From the NCBI GenBank assembly GCA_938014885.1, contig CALLQI010000004.1:62001-126000 (forward strand): a stretch of 64,000 nt of DNA, read 5' to 3'. A program made the translations under genes and the position numbers. The stretch comes from an uncultured bacterium (GTDB lineage Bacteria; Planctomycetota; UBA8742; UBA2392). Of the stretch, positions 8,081 through 16,709 are shown in pieces (the stretch's first letter is position 1; each line of letters begins with the position of its first letter). The notes beneath the pieces are model-generated. The model did not search any database and was not told the origin of the DNA. It saw only the letters and a program-made list of their open reading frames with translations.

Positions 8081-9757
8081 TTGCGAACCGCGCGTAGTTG
8101 GCTCATTGCCCTGTGCTTGTTGATTCCCGTCGGAACGTGGCTGGCGCAGCGACCGGAGGTCTACCACAAACCCGATCACGGTGCGGCGTTGAAGCGCATG
8201 CTGGCGCCGGTAGAAATCACGATCAAGGATGCCGCCGGCGCACCGGTGGTGATCGATCGCCACGCCATCACCAACGCGCACATCAACCAGATGATCCGCA
8301 TTGACGGCGAGTATTCCTGGCAGGTGCCAAGCGAGTTCGACAACCTGCGGGGAGTACTGACCGGGGGCTCGCCCAGCGCACCGGGGCTCGAGACCGGCGA
8401 GTACCAGGTCAATCTCGCGCTGGGTCGCTATGGTGCCGTGCGCGAGAGGATCAAGGTCGGCAAGGAGGGCCTGAAGAAAGAACTGCGAGCACCGCTCAGT
8501 CGCAAAACCATCAAGCTGCGCTTCGTTGATGAAGCGGGCAACCCGGTTGCCTCCATCCCCCACAGCCCGCGCTTCAATGAAGAAGAGGTCTACAACACCG
8601 CTTTCGAAGACGTACTTCCGACGCCTGTGCTGCGGCTGCCGCCGCAGCTGTCAGACGGCGAGACGGGCAAGGGCGGCTTTGCGTACCGCCGCGCGCGCGG
8701 CGGGTCCTCTCCCGTGGTTTTGCTCAAGGACGGATGGTGCCACGCCACCGTGTTCGATGGTGGGGCCGGCGTATTGAGCGTTTCGCTGAGCGAAAAACAC
8801 TTCGGCATCAAGGAGTACGAGATCAAATCGCCCTTCGAGCTGGAGTACACAGTCAATGTCACCCTGTCAGACGCGTGGCGCGGCCTCGATCTGGAAGAGC
8901 GAGGAGTCGTGAACAAGGACGACCCCGGCCTGGTCGAACTCAACAAGCCGGGAAAGCCTGCCGAAACAGGTGCCCAGAAGCCGCACTCAGTGAAGTTGAA
9001 ACTGCCATCTACGGTGCAGGCATGGTCGAGATACGCGAAAGTTCTGGACGACAACTACGTGAACGGGCTGATCCGGCCAACGGGCATCGATTTCCCGGTG
9101 AAGGTCGGCCCCATTGAAGCTCTCTACCTTTCCTCCATGCCGACGTACTGGCCGTTGGACTGGAACTACCTCGCCGCCGACGACTACTCCATCAAGGCCC
9201 GCAACAACCGATCCGATGACCGAAGCCCGCTGCTTGTCGCGGACGGCAAGGGAGTTGTGCCGGGCGTCTTCGCCCGCGTGTTGACGGCCACAGGCGCACC
9301 GGCGCGGTTCGTCGAGGCCTCCGTGTTCGCGCTGGAAGACGAAAAGATTGCCAAGGCTATGCTTGACCTGGAGATCAAGCTCGAGGCCGCCGGTAAGCGC
9401 CCGCCCGCCTGCGACACCTTGCCCGCCTTGACCCAGCAGGAGTTACGCGAAGCGGAAATGGAACGTGACGCGCAAGCGCTGAAAGCGGCCATGGACAGCG
9501 TGACTTACTCCAGTCTGGATCGTGCGGAGTACCGCTTCCGGTACGCGCGCTTCGGCGCCTGGTACGACAGCCACCAGCGCATCGACGGTGACGCCGATGG
9601 CTATCTGATAGCCCCGCACTTCACGCTGGATAAGGGCAAATCCTACGTGGTCTACATCTGGCATTCGTCGCGCGACGACCTCAAGCCAGACGCCCGGGTT
9701 GTCGTGACCGGTGCAGGATCGACGACGGACTTGGGCCTAATCCGGTTGCCGCAGTAG
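8081..9757 (+). CDS. exported protein of unknown function
   Basis: I do not recognise this roughly 558-residue protein. TTG 8081 is preferred because a GGAG sequence lies 6 bases upstream and the product starts with a clean signal peptide (basic Arg residues, then a hydrophobic stretch ending near an Ala-Gln at residue 23). GTG 8069 is an alternative, and the open frame extends in phase to 7937. The mature part begins with a short beta-rich domain (an Ile-Thr-Ile-Lys-Asp-Ala-Ala-Gly pattern like carboxypeptidase-regulatory folds). It then continues as several beta-rich stretches, with a charged helical insert near residues 430-475. It may be a periplasmic or surface binding protein. No catalytic motif is visible. 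Confidence 0.75.
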   Translation: MRTARSWLIALCLLIPVGTWLAQRPEVYHKPDHGAALKRMLAPVEITIKDAAGAPVVIDRHAITNAHINQMIRIDGEYSWQVPSEFDNLRGVLTGGSPSAPGLETGEYQVNLALGRYGAVRERIKVGKEGLKKELRAPLSRKTIKLRFVDEAGNPVASIPHSPRFNEEEVYNTAFEDVLPTPVLRLPPQLSDGETGKGGFAYRRARGGSSPVVLLKDGWCHATVFDGGAGVLSVSLSEKHFGIKEYEIKSPFELEYTVNVTLSDAWRGLDLEERGVVNKDDPGLVELNKPGKPAETGAQKPHSVKLKLPSTVQAWSRYAKVLDDNYVNGLIRPTGIDFPVKVGPIEALYLSSMPTYWPLDWNYLAADDYSIKARNNRSDDRSPLLVADGKGVVPGVFARVLTATGAPARFVEASVFALEDEKIAKAMLDLEIKLEAAGKRPPACDTLPALTQQELREAEMERDAQALKAAMDSVTYSSLDRAEYRFRYARFGAWYDSHQRIDGDADGYLIAPHFTLDKGKSYVVYIWHSSRDDLKPDARVVVTGAGSTTDLGLIRLPQ

Positions 9758-9835
9758 GCACGTGGGCCGGAGGGTGTCGCTGGCATGAGTACAACTTGCC
9801 GGGGCGGTTTCTCGGGTCCGATGTGGAGGTGGCCG

Positions 9836-11695
9836 ATGCTCAGAGTTCTCGCACTTTTGCCGGCTATGCTGCTGCTGACGTTCGTCCCTCAAACCGGAAC
9901 GGCCGAGCCTAAAGCGCAGCCCACCGTGATCACCTTCGGCGATTGGCCAACCCCGCGGACGTTGGACCCGCATCTGGCGGGCGATGTGGTCAGCGCGCGC
10001 CATGTCGGGCATTTGTATGAGACACTGCTGGAGTATGCGCCCTTTGGTGGGCAGCGCCTGCAGCCCTGCCTGGCCGCGGAGATGCCTGCCTACGATCGCA
10101 AGTCGCTGACCTACACATTCAAATTGCGCGATGACGTCTTCTTTGCCGACGACGAGTGCTTCCCCGAAGGCAAAGGCCGCAAGCTTACGGCCGCCGACTT
10201 TGTCTTCTCGTTCAAGCGGCTCGCCGCGCTGCCGGATTCAGGCGGCTTCTGGGTCGTTGAAGGACAAATCGCGGGGCTGGATGAGTTCCGCGAGGCCGCG
10301 TTCAACCATGCCACATTGGTCGAGGAAGAGGACGCCCCAAGCAAGTGGGTGCTGTCCAAAGAGTGGTGGCAACACCTCGACAAGGAGGTCGCCGGCCTGA
10401 AGGCTGTGGATGCCCGCACGTTCACAGTCACGCTGAACCAGCACTACCCGCAATTCCTGCAGGCGATCACGCTGTCGTACGGTGCGGCCGTCGCGCGGGA
10501 GGCCGCTGCAAAGTACGACCTCGGCACGCACGCAGTCGGCACCGGGCCCTATGTGCTGGCATCCGCGTCCGACGAGGCGGTCGTGTACAAACGCAACCCC
10601 ACCTACCGCGACGTCAAGCTGACGGACGTGCCAGAGGGCTCCGGGCTAAAACCGTTTGAAGGTATGCGCCTGCCGCTGACAGATGTGTTGCGCTACGAGT
10701 TCGAGCCCGAAACCGCTGACGCCTTCGCCGCGTTCCAGAGACGCCGCTACCCTGTGACTAAACTGGACAGGGATGAATTCAATCAAGTCGTCGAACGGCA
10801 ACTCACGAAGGAAGGCGTCCGCGGGGACTTGGTCCTGAGGAAAGAGTACCGCGACAAAGGCATGTCCCTGGTGGATTACGCCGAGCCGACGCTCCATTAC
10901 ATCGCGTTCAACATGAGCGACAAAGTCTTCGGCGCCCCCGCAGGCGCGAAGGGGCGCGCCTTGCGCAAGGCCTTCGCCATGTGCATCGACCGCGATGAAT
11001 ACATCAACCGCTACCTCAATGCCCGCGGCACGCCGTCGGACCAGATCGTACCGCCGGGAATCCACGGCCACGACAAGGCCTGCGCCCAACCCAGCCAAAC
11101 GTATGACCCGGCTGGCGCGCGCAAGCTGCTGACCGACGCGGGCTTTGAGGTGAAGGCCGACGGCGAGAACTGGATCACGAGCGACGGTGCAACGCCGGTC
11201 ACGTTGCAGGTGTGCTTCCGCAGTACTGCCGAGACCACGAAGGCGTACGCCGAATGGCTCACGCAATGCGCGCGCAAGGTGGGCATTGAACTGCGTGCGG
11301 AGCTGATGACCTTCTCCAAGTTCCTCAACACGCAGGACGAAGGCGCGGGTCAAGCCTATGACGCCGGCTGGGTAATGGACTACCCCGACGCGCAGAACAT
11401 GCTGCAGCTCCTGTATGGCCCGAACAAATCGCCGGGAATCAACTGCGCAAACTATGCCAGCGAGGAATACGACCGCCTTTACGAAAAGCTCGCACCGCTG
11501 TCCGACGAAGACCCCACCGAGGCCGCGCAGAAGCAGAAGCTGATCATCGAAATGAGCGCGCTGCTGGAACGCGACACGCCTTGGGTTCTGGTGGAGTACC
11601 GGCGTATCTTCAGACTGCAGTGGACCGGCTACGCCGCGCCGCCCCCGAACTCGTTTGAGTTCAACCACCAAAAGTACGCCTTCTGGACGCGCTAG
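9836..11695 (+). CDS. ABC transporter peptide/solute-binding protein (family 5)
   Basis: This 619-residue member of the SBP_bac_5 family (OppA/DppA type) is a periplasmic protein that captures peptides or similar solutes for an ABC importer. After the signal peptide comes the typical N-terminal pattern Thr-Leu-Asp-Pro-His-Leu, then a Leu-Arg-Asp-Asp-Val-x-Phe-x-Asp stretch and Leu-Thr-Ala-x-Asp-Phe-Val-Phe-Ser-Phe-Lys-Arg near residues 112-125. ATG 9836 is chosen because GGAGGT lies 5 bases upstream and a good signal peptide follows; the frame is also open from 9785. No permease or ATPase genes are adjacent, so this is an isolated binding protein whose partners must be encoded elsewhere. Confidence 0.92.
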   Translation: MLRVLALLPAMLLLTFVPQTGTAEPKAQPTVITFGDWPTPRTLDPHLAGDVVSARHVGHLYETLLEYAPFGGQRLQPCLAAEMPAYDRKSLTYTFKLRDDVFFADDECFPEGKGRKLTAADFVFSFKRLAALPDSGGFWVVEGQIAGLDEFREAAFNHATLVEEEDAPSKWVLSKEWWQHLDKEVAGLKAVDARTFTVTLNQHYPQFLQAITLSYGAAVAREAAAKYDLGTHAVGTGPYVLASASDEAVVYKRNPTYRDVKLTDVPEGSGLKPFEGMRLPLTDVLRYEFEPETADAFAAFQRRRYPVTKLDRDEFNQVVERQLTKEGVRGDLVLRKEYRDKGMSLVDYAEPTLHYIAFNMSDKVFGAPAGAKGRALRKAFAMCIDRDEYINRYLNARGTPSDQIVPPGIHGHDKACAQPSQTYDPAGARKLLTDAGFEVKADGENWITSDGATPVTLQVCFRSTAETTKAYAEWLTQCARKVGIELRAELMTFSKFLNTQDEGAGQAYDAGWVMDYPDAQNMLQLLYGPNKSPGINCANYASEEYDRLYEKLAPLSDEDPTEAAQKQKLIIEMSALLERDTPWVLVEYRRIFRLQWTGYAAPPPNSFEFNHQKYAFWTR

Positions 11696-11769
11696 CAGAT
11701 GATGTGCGGTGCCACGGATGGCCAACGCGGCCGAGGCACCGCCCCTCCGGGCAACTCAATGTCGCTCGC

Positions 11770-13395
11770 TTAGTCCAGCATGTCGTCGATGTTGGGTTTT
11801 TTCTTTTCGGGGGGCTTGGTTTCTTTGGGTTCTGGCTTTTCTTTGCCTGTGGTTGGGTTGGCGTCTGCTTCTGGCTTGGGGTCTTCCTTGGCGCTCTTGC
11901 CCTTCTTGCCTTTGCCGAACCATACCGGCAGGTTGTCTTTCTCCAGGCACAGGATGATCGTCCAGTGCGCCGTGTTCCACACCGTCCCCATGTCGAGGTC
12001 GTTGTTGCGGCCCATCTGCGCGCTTTCCTTGGTTGGGCGGCCGGTGAACGTTCCGTCCGGGCTGCGCAGCATCGTGCACTCGTTGCGCTGGGCTTCCCAA
12101 TACGCTTCCCATGCCTTCTTGCCTTCGCGCCAGCAGGCTGCTGCGGCGCTTAGATGGTGCATCGTCGGGCTTACGTGGCCTTCGATAATGTCGCGCAGGT
12201 TGCCCTGCAGCCATGCACTCATGGGCTTGTAGTACGCGTGGTCGTCACGGCCACAGGCGCCGAACGCCATGATTGCGCCGCCGGTGCGTCCGGGGTCGCC
12301 CCAGCCGACCTGTCCCTGGCGCGTGCTGTAACCCACGCCGCCCTTGCCGCCGCCGCACTTTTGGATGTAGTCGAGGGCCTTTTCCAGCTTGCGCTTGTCG
12401 ATCTCGAGCCCGTTGGCCTGCGCGCCGCCGAGTGCGGCCACGCAATAGTTGCTCACGATCTCGAGCTCAAGGTAATTCAGCGCGTTGGGGCCGCCCGGTC
12501 CGTGGGCGAAGCCGCCGCTTTCTTCCATGTTGGCCTGGATCTGGTCGCGCACCCAGGGCAGCTTGTCCTTCACGTTCTGCAACGGCGAGGCCATCAGCAC
12601 TTCGGCCAGGAACATGCCGCCATAGCCGAGCCCCCAGTTCGTCTGGTTCCAGTTCGCGCCACCGCCAGCCATGCGGCCGAGTTCGCTTTCCTTGCCGATG
12701 TTGGCTACCACGAAGTCCGCGGCGCGCTTCACGTTGGCTTTGTACTCGCCCTTGGCGGCGGTGTGTCCGGCCGCGAGCAGCGCCATGCCGCACAGGCTGG
12801 TCATCACCACGCGGCCGTTCTCGCCGCTGAGGTGGCACTCCCAGCCGCCATCGCCCTGCTGTTCTTTGATGAGGTACTTGAGCGCGTCGGCCACAATGGC
12901 GTCGCGCATTTTGCCGCCGGGAAATTTCTTCGCGTCGGCACCATAGGCCGTGACGCCGATCTTGATCGTCTGCTGACGCCCGCCGCGCATGACCGCGAGC
13001 TCAACGATGGCGTCTTTGTCTTTCTTGGCTTCCTCGGCGGCTTCGATGGCCGCGCCGAGTTCATGGTACGGGTCGCTGACGAAGGCCTTTGGCGCGCCGA
13101 TGATCACGTCCCCCACCGAAAGGCCGCCCTTGGCCGCGGGGCCGCCCTCAGTGATCGCCTTGACCGCGAGGCCGGACTTGGAGCCGCCGCCCGGGTTGGA
13201 CTCGAGCGTGGCCTTGCCGCCCAATGGCCCCAGGTTGTACCAGTCGCCCTCGCTGCCCGGCATTCCGGGCATGCCGCCGCCGCCAGGCATGCGGCCGCCG
13301 CCGGGGAAACGCCCGCCGCCGGGCCCCTGCTGGGCGTTGGCGACGATCACGGCAAACAGCAACAGCGGAAGCACAAGCAGGAGTCGCTGGGTCAT
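11770..13395 (-). CDS. exported PDZ plus alpha/alpha-toroid protein (DUF6288-like), copy 1
   Basis: This 541-residue protein has a signal peptide (residues 1-21), then a Gly/Pro/Met-rich low-complexity stretch (about 25-48). A PDZ-like domain follows (about 55-145, with Gly-Gly-Leu-Ser-Val-Gly-Asp-Val-Ile-Ile-Gly). After that comes a long helical region with Gln-x-x-Asp-Gly-Gly-Trp and repeated Gly-Gly/Gly-His blocks (about 160-480), typical of the terpenoid-cyclase/prenyltransferase alpha-alpha toroid. The C-terminal 55 residues are Lys/Pro/Glu rich. This layout matches DUF6288-type proteins; their biochemical role is unknown to me and no cyclase DxDD motif is seen. It is a clear paralogue of the protein at 14647-16125. 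Confidence 0.85.
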   Translation of the reverse strand: MTQRLLLVLPLLLFAVIVANAQQGPGGGRFPGGGRMPGGGGMPGMPGSEGDWYNLGPLGGKATLESNPGGGSKSGLAVKAITEGGPAAKGGLSVGDVIIGAPKAFVSDPYHELGAAIEAAEEAKKDKDAIVELAVMRGGRQQTIKIGVTAYGADAKKFPGGKMRDAIVADALKYLIKEQQGDGGWECHLSGENGRVVMTSLCGMALLAAGHTAAKGEYKANVKRAADFVVANIGKESELGRMAGGGANWNQTNWGLGYGGMFLAEVLMASPLQNVKDKLPWVRDQIQANMEESGGFAHGPGGPNALNYLELEIVSNYCVAALGGAQANGLEIDKRKLEKALDYIQKCGGGKGGVGYSTRQGQVGWGDPGRTGGAIMAFGACGRDDHAYYKPMSAWLQGNLRDIIEGHVSPTMHHLSAAAACWREGKKAWEAYWEAQRNECTMLRSPDGTFTGRPTKESAQMGRNNDLDMGTVWNTAHWTIILCLEKDNLPVWFGKGKKGKSAKEDPKPEADANPTTGKEKPEPKETKPPEKKKPNIDDMLD

Positions 13396-13498
13396 CTCAC
13401 ATCCCGGGTTCAGAGTGGTTGCACCACGGTTAGTGGAAGGAATGCGCCAAAACTAACGCGCAATCGAGTTGGCCAGGCGGGGCAAGTGTCGGGCTTGT

Positions 13499-13912
13499 TC
13501 AAGAAGACGCGCACTCTTTCGCGAACCGAACCAGCCGCGCTTTGCGCTGCTCCATGGAGAGCGCAGGCTGCTGTGAATCCGCAGGCTCCGGATTGGCCGG
13601 CTGCAGTACAGTTGCCGAAGGCACGCTTCTGTCGACGGTGCAGTTCGCGGCCACAGTGCGCCGGATGCGCGCGTCACGCGCGGCCGTGTCGAGTTTCTCG
13701 GCAGCGGCAAGTGGATTGTATTCGCGGTCGATCTCGTGTTTCAGGATGTTGCGGGCGTCCATGGCGTGCACGAACTGAAGCCCGCCGGGCGCAACCGTGG
13801 GCAGAGGTTTATCGCGGGTGTCGTCTTCCCGGCGAAACGTGAACACGACGCCGACAACCAGCGTCAGCGTTGCGAGTGCCAGGAACAACCAAACGACGAT
13901 GATCCCGTCCAT
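13499..13912 (-). CDS. small single-pass membrane protein
   Basis: This 137-residue protein has one N-terminal membrane helix (residues 4-26) followed by a polar domain of about 110 residues with many charged residues and a cluster of Ala/Arg. I do not recognise the family. The frame is open upstream to 14725, but that part runs antisense through nrdR and is a shadow. The start at 13912 is the first Met directly ahead of the membrane helix. It lies between the first DUF6288 gene and nrdR and is transcribed away from nrdR. Confidence 0.65.
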   Translation of the reverse strand: MDGIIVVWLFLALATLTLVVGVVFTFRREDDTRDKPLPTVAPGGLQFVHAMDARNILKHEIDREYNPLAAAEKLDTAARDARIRRTVAANCTVDRSVPSATVLQPANPEPADSQQPALSMEQRKARLVRFAKECASS

Positions 13913-14073
13913 CGCCGCCCATTGTAGGTGGGCCAGATGCGGCCACCCACAGAATTGCCTGTTGCCAGACAACGGTGGCGGCCACACGCTGCCCCTTGGG
14001 CTCAAGTTATGGCATTCCGGCACGGTTTCGCGCCGCGCACCCCAACAAGTTGTGTAAGGAGCACGTTTGCGAT

Positions 14074-14103
14074 TTGCATTTCGGGGCAATTCGGGTCTAT
14101 AGT
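14074..14103 (+). promoter_or_regulatory. likely sigma-70-type promoter of nrdR
   Basis: TTGCAT (14074-14079) and TATAGT (14098-14103) are separated by 18 bases and lie about 28 bases upstream of the nrdR start codon. No NrdR-box palindrome is evident here. This is pattern reading only. Confidence 0.5.
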
Positions 14104-14131
14104 GCCGCCAACGCACTACAGGTAGGCACCT

Positions 14132-14575
14132 ATGCGCTGTCCCTTCTGCAACGTCGATAAGGACCGTGTCGTGGACTCGCGCAGCAGCAGCGATGGTGCC
14201 GTCGTGCGTCGCCGCCGCGAATGCCTGGCCTGTGGCAAGCGCTTCACCACCTACGAACGCGTCGAAGAGGCCCCGCTGCGCATCATCAAGAAGGATGGCA
14301 GCCGCGCACCATTTGACCGCGAGAAGATCCGCTACGGCATCGAACGCGCCTGTGAGAAGCGGCCGGTAAAGGCCGAGCAGATTGACTCGATCGTCGCCGA
14401 CATCGAAGCCGAAGTGACCAAGCGCTACGACCGCGAAGTGCCCACCCGCGCCATCGGCGAACTGGTGATGGAACGCCTGAAGCGCCTCGACAAAGTGGCC
14501 TACGTGCGCTTCGCCAGCGTATACCGCGAGTTCAAAGACCCCGAAGATTTCGTGGACGCCGCCAAGGGCGTTTAA
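14132..14575 (+). CDS. nrdR: transcriptional repressor NrdR
   Basis: NrdR is a zinc-finger/ATP-cone repressor of ribonucleotide reductase genes that senses ATP/dATP. The 147 residues match the family length. A zinc ribbon has Cys at 3, 6, 31 and 34 with the invariant Met-Arg-Cys-Pro-Phe-Cys start, and an ATP-cone follows from about residue 47 (Ile-Ile-Lys-Lys-Asp-Gly-Ser-Arg). The conserved Tyr-Val-Arg-Phe-Ala-Ser-Val-Tyr-Arg-x-Phe ending is present near residue 130. No ribonucleotide reductase gene is in the window. A strong terminator follows. Confidence 0.97.
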   Translation: MRCPFCNVDKDRVVDSRSSSDGAVVRRRRECLACGKRFTTYERVEEAPLRIIKKDGSRAPFDREKIRYGIERACEKRPVKAEQIDSIVADIEAEVTKRYDREVPTRAIGELVMERLKRLDKVAYVRFASVYREFKDPEDFVDAAKGV

Positions 14576-14591
14576 GCACGGGGGCTTGCAA

Positions 14592-14639
14592 CCGAGAAAG
14601 CAAACCGGCCCGCTGCTGCCGCAGCGGGCCGGTTCTCGG
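14592..14639. terminator. bidirectional hairpin terminator between nrdR and the second DUF6288 gene
   Basis: A 14-bp perfect stem (14603-14616 with 14621-14634, loop 14617-14620) is flanked by further complementary bases (14592-14598 with 14633-14639). It lies between two convergent genes and could serve both. Confidence 0.85.
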
Positions 14640-14646
14640 CAGGCAG

Positions 14647-16125
14647 CTAGTTGCCGATCGGAGTGCGTTTGCCCTTCCTGGCCTTCTTGCCGAAGGTGGT
14701 GCACAGGTTCTCGCAATCGAGGCACAGCACGATCACCCAGCTTGCGGTCGTGTACTCGCGGCCCTGGCTGCCGTCGGGATTGTACTTGAGTTTGGCCGTC
14801 TCTTCCGTCGGGCGCGCGGTGAAGCTGCCGTCGGCGCAGCGCAGCATCGTCATCTCGTGCAGGTAGGTTTCGCCGTAGGCCTTCCAGTCATTCTTGCCCA
14901 TCGCCCAGCAGGCCATGGCCGTGGTCAAGTGGTGCATCGTCGGGCTGGCGTGGCCTTCAACCACCTTGTCCAGGTTCTGCTGCAGCCAGCGCGTCGCGCG
15001 CTTGTACAGCGGGTGCTTGGTCTGGTCCGTGGCGTGCATGGCCACTATGGCGGCGCCCGTGCGGCCGCAGTTGCCGTTGCCCGCATAGCCCGCATCGGTG
15101 GCATAGCCGATACCACCCGAATCGCCGGCGCACTTTTCGATGTAGGCCAGCATCGCGTCCAGCTTGGCCTTGGGCACTTCATGGCCTGAGGTCTGCAGCG
15201 CGCCAAGCGCGATGATGCAGACGTTGGTGATGGCCGCGAACTCGTTGTAGCCCAGTTCATTGCGGCCGCCGGGTCCGTGGCCGATGCCACCGCTTTCCAG
15301 CACGCCGGCCAGGATGCCGTCGCGCAGCTTGAGCAGCTTGTCTTCCACCCCGCGCAGGGGCGATGCTGCCTGCAGCTCGCACAGGAAGATGGCCGAGCAG
15401 GCAAGGCTCCAGTGCACCATGCTTTTGGTGACGCCGCTGATCGGCTTGTGGTCGCACTCGCCGGCGTGGGCCACCACATACTCGGTGGCCTTCTTCAGGT
15501 TCATGCGATAGGCACCCTGGTTCAACGTGTGGCCGGCGGCCAGGAAGGCCATGCCAGCGATGCTGGTCTGCACGACGGCGATCGGGGTTTCGAACTCATC
15601 GCCGAACGAGCCGTCGTCGGCCTGGCTCTTGGCCAGCCACTCCAGCGAGTTCGCGACGATCGCATCGCGCGAGCTGCCGGTGGGCCAAGCCTTCACGCCC
15701 GCGCCGACGCCCTGCACGACGGGCTTCACCAGCTTCGTCTTCTCGTCGCGCCACAGCGAAAGCTGCATCGCCCCGCCCTTCTTGGTGGCCTGGGCGTCGA
15801 GGATCTTGGGCGCGAGTTCCATGTACGGGTCATCGCCGAAAGCGCGCGGGGCGCCGATGATCAGATCGCCAATCTCCACGCCGGCCTTGGCCAGCGCGCC
15901 GTCTTCGGTCAGCTCAACCACTTCAAAGCCGCCCTTGGCACCGCCGCCCGGGTTGGCCACAAAGGCCGCACGAGCGCCGAGCACACCAAGGTTGTAGAGG
16001 TCGTTGGCAGCGTGGTCTGAGGCCGGGCGATACTTGCCACCGCTGCTGGCCGTGGACTTGTCGGCCAGCGCCGCCGTGGCGGCCAGTGAGACGAGGATGA
16101 TGGCTGCGAAGCTGAGTCGGATCAT
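14647..16125 (-). CDS. exported PDZ plus alpha/alpha-toroid protein (DUF6288-like), copy 2
   Basis: This 492-residue paralogue of the protein at 11770-13395 has the same order: signal peptide (1-21), short polar linker, PDZ-like domain with a Gly-Val-Glu-Ile-Gly-Asp-Leu-Ile-Ile-Gly core near residue 80, then the helical toroid region with a Gln-Ala-Asp-Asp-Gly-Ser-Phe motif and the shared Leu-Ala-Ala-Gly-His-Thr and Gly-His-Gly-Pro-Gly-Gly-type blocks. It lacks the Gly/Pro-rich N-terminal stretch and the long Lys/Pro tail of copy 1. The pair flanks nrdR and a small membrane gene, so a tandem duplication was probably later interrupted. The function is unknown. Confidence 0.85.
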   Translation of the reverse strand: MIRLSFAAIILVSLAATAALADKSTASSGGKYRPASDHAANDLYNLGVLGARAAFVANPGGGAKGGFEVVELTEDGALAKAGVEIGDLIIGAPRAFGDDPYMELAPKILDAQATKKGGAMQLSLWRDEKTKLVKPVVQGVGAGVKAWPTGSSRDAIVANSLEWLAKSQADDGSFGDEFETPIAVVQTSIAGMAFLAAGHTLNQGAYRMNLKKATEYVVAHAGECDHKPISGVTKSMVHWSLACSAIFLCELQAASPLRGVEDKLLKLRDGILAGVLESGGIGHGPGGRNELGYNEFAAITNVCIIALGALQTSGHEVPKAKLDAMLAYIEKCAGDSGGIGYATDAGYAGNGNCGRTGAAIVAMHATDQTKHPLYKRATRWLQQNLDKVVEGHASPTMHHLTTAMACWAMGKNDWKAYGETYLHEMTMLRCADGSFTARPTEETAKLKYNPDGSQGREYTTASWVIVLCLDCENLCTTFGKKARKGKRTPIGN

Positions 16126-16709
16126 TGTCTGCCCCCTGCCTGCGTTGTCGTCGTTCGTCGATCTGCTGCTTGACCCGCGAAGTGTGCGGCCTGAAAGCCC
16201 GCGATGCCGATTACAACCCGATGACCCGTGTGTAACTGCTCTAAGATAACGAGTATCACGCGGCGCACGCGCGCGTCGGCAAAGCCGCGCGATTTTTCTG
16301 CGCGCGCATCAGGTGTCGCCCGGAACTCAGCCTGCCAAGCCGTTCTCCGGGCACAAAAAATCTTCTTGCCCGCGGCAAACGGCATTCGTAGTGGGGACTA
16401 AGTGTTTCCGAAACTCTGCGTCGATATTGTTAGAGCGCCGACGGCTCCTGCGCCGACCCCTGCAATGGCGGGCTTTGCGCCGGATTTGGTGCTTGACGGC
16501 ACTGGTAACCGCGATGGTAACTGCGATGGAAACCGCGCTACCTTCAGCTCGAAACCGGCCATGCTGGCTGGTTCCAAGGCAGCATGGTTGCGCCTGCGAG
16601 CGCTGTGAAAATTCTGTGTAAGCCTGATTTTCACGCCGCCACCTAAGGCGACAGAGGGGACCTGCCATTGGCGTGGCAGGCTTTGAAACTTTCACGGAGG
16701 AGGTGTTCG
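16126..16709. other. 584-base intergenic region ahead of the selenoprotein gene
   Basis: No convincing gene lies here: the open frames (for example 16402-16608 and the minus-strand 16327-16695) lack ribosome sites and recognisable composition. It must hold the promoter of the minus-strand DUF6288 gene and that of the plus-strand selenoprotein gene. A short internal repeat, GGTAACCGCGATGG followed by GGTAACTGCGATGG, lies at about 16504-16531. A 7-bp hairpin (16661-16667 with 16674-16680) sits in the presumed 5' leader, 30 bases upstream of the start codon. I could not match it to a known riboswitch class. Confidence 0.5.

Noticed and set aside
12154..13842. 562-residue plus-strand open frame
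   Set aside because: Antisense to the first DUF6288 gene and the small membrane gene; no ribosome site and shadow composition.
16402..16608. Small plus-strand open frame in the gap before the selenoprotein gene
   Set aside because: No ribosome site, weak start codon, and repetitive sequence; no similarity recognised.
16621..16705. Cyclic-di-GMP (GEMM) or other known riboswitch in the selenoprotein leader
   Set aside because: The hairpin lacks the conserved GEMM core bases, and no other class fitted by eye.
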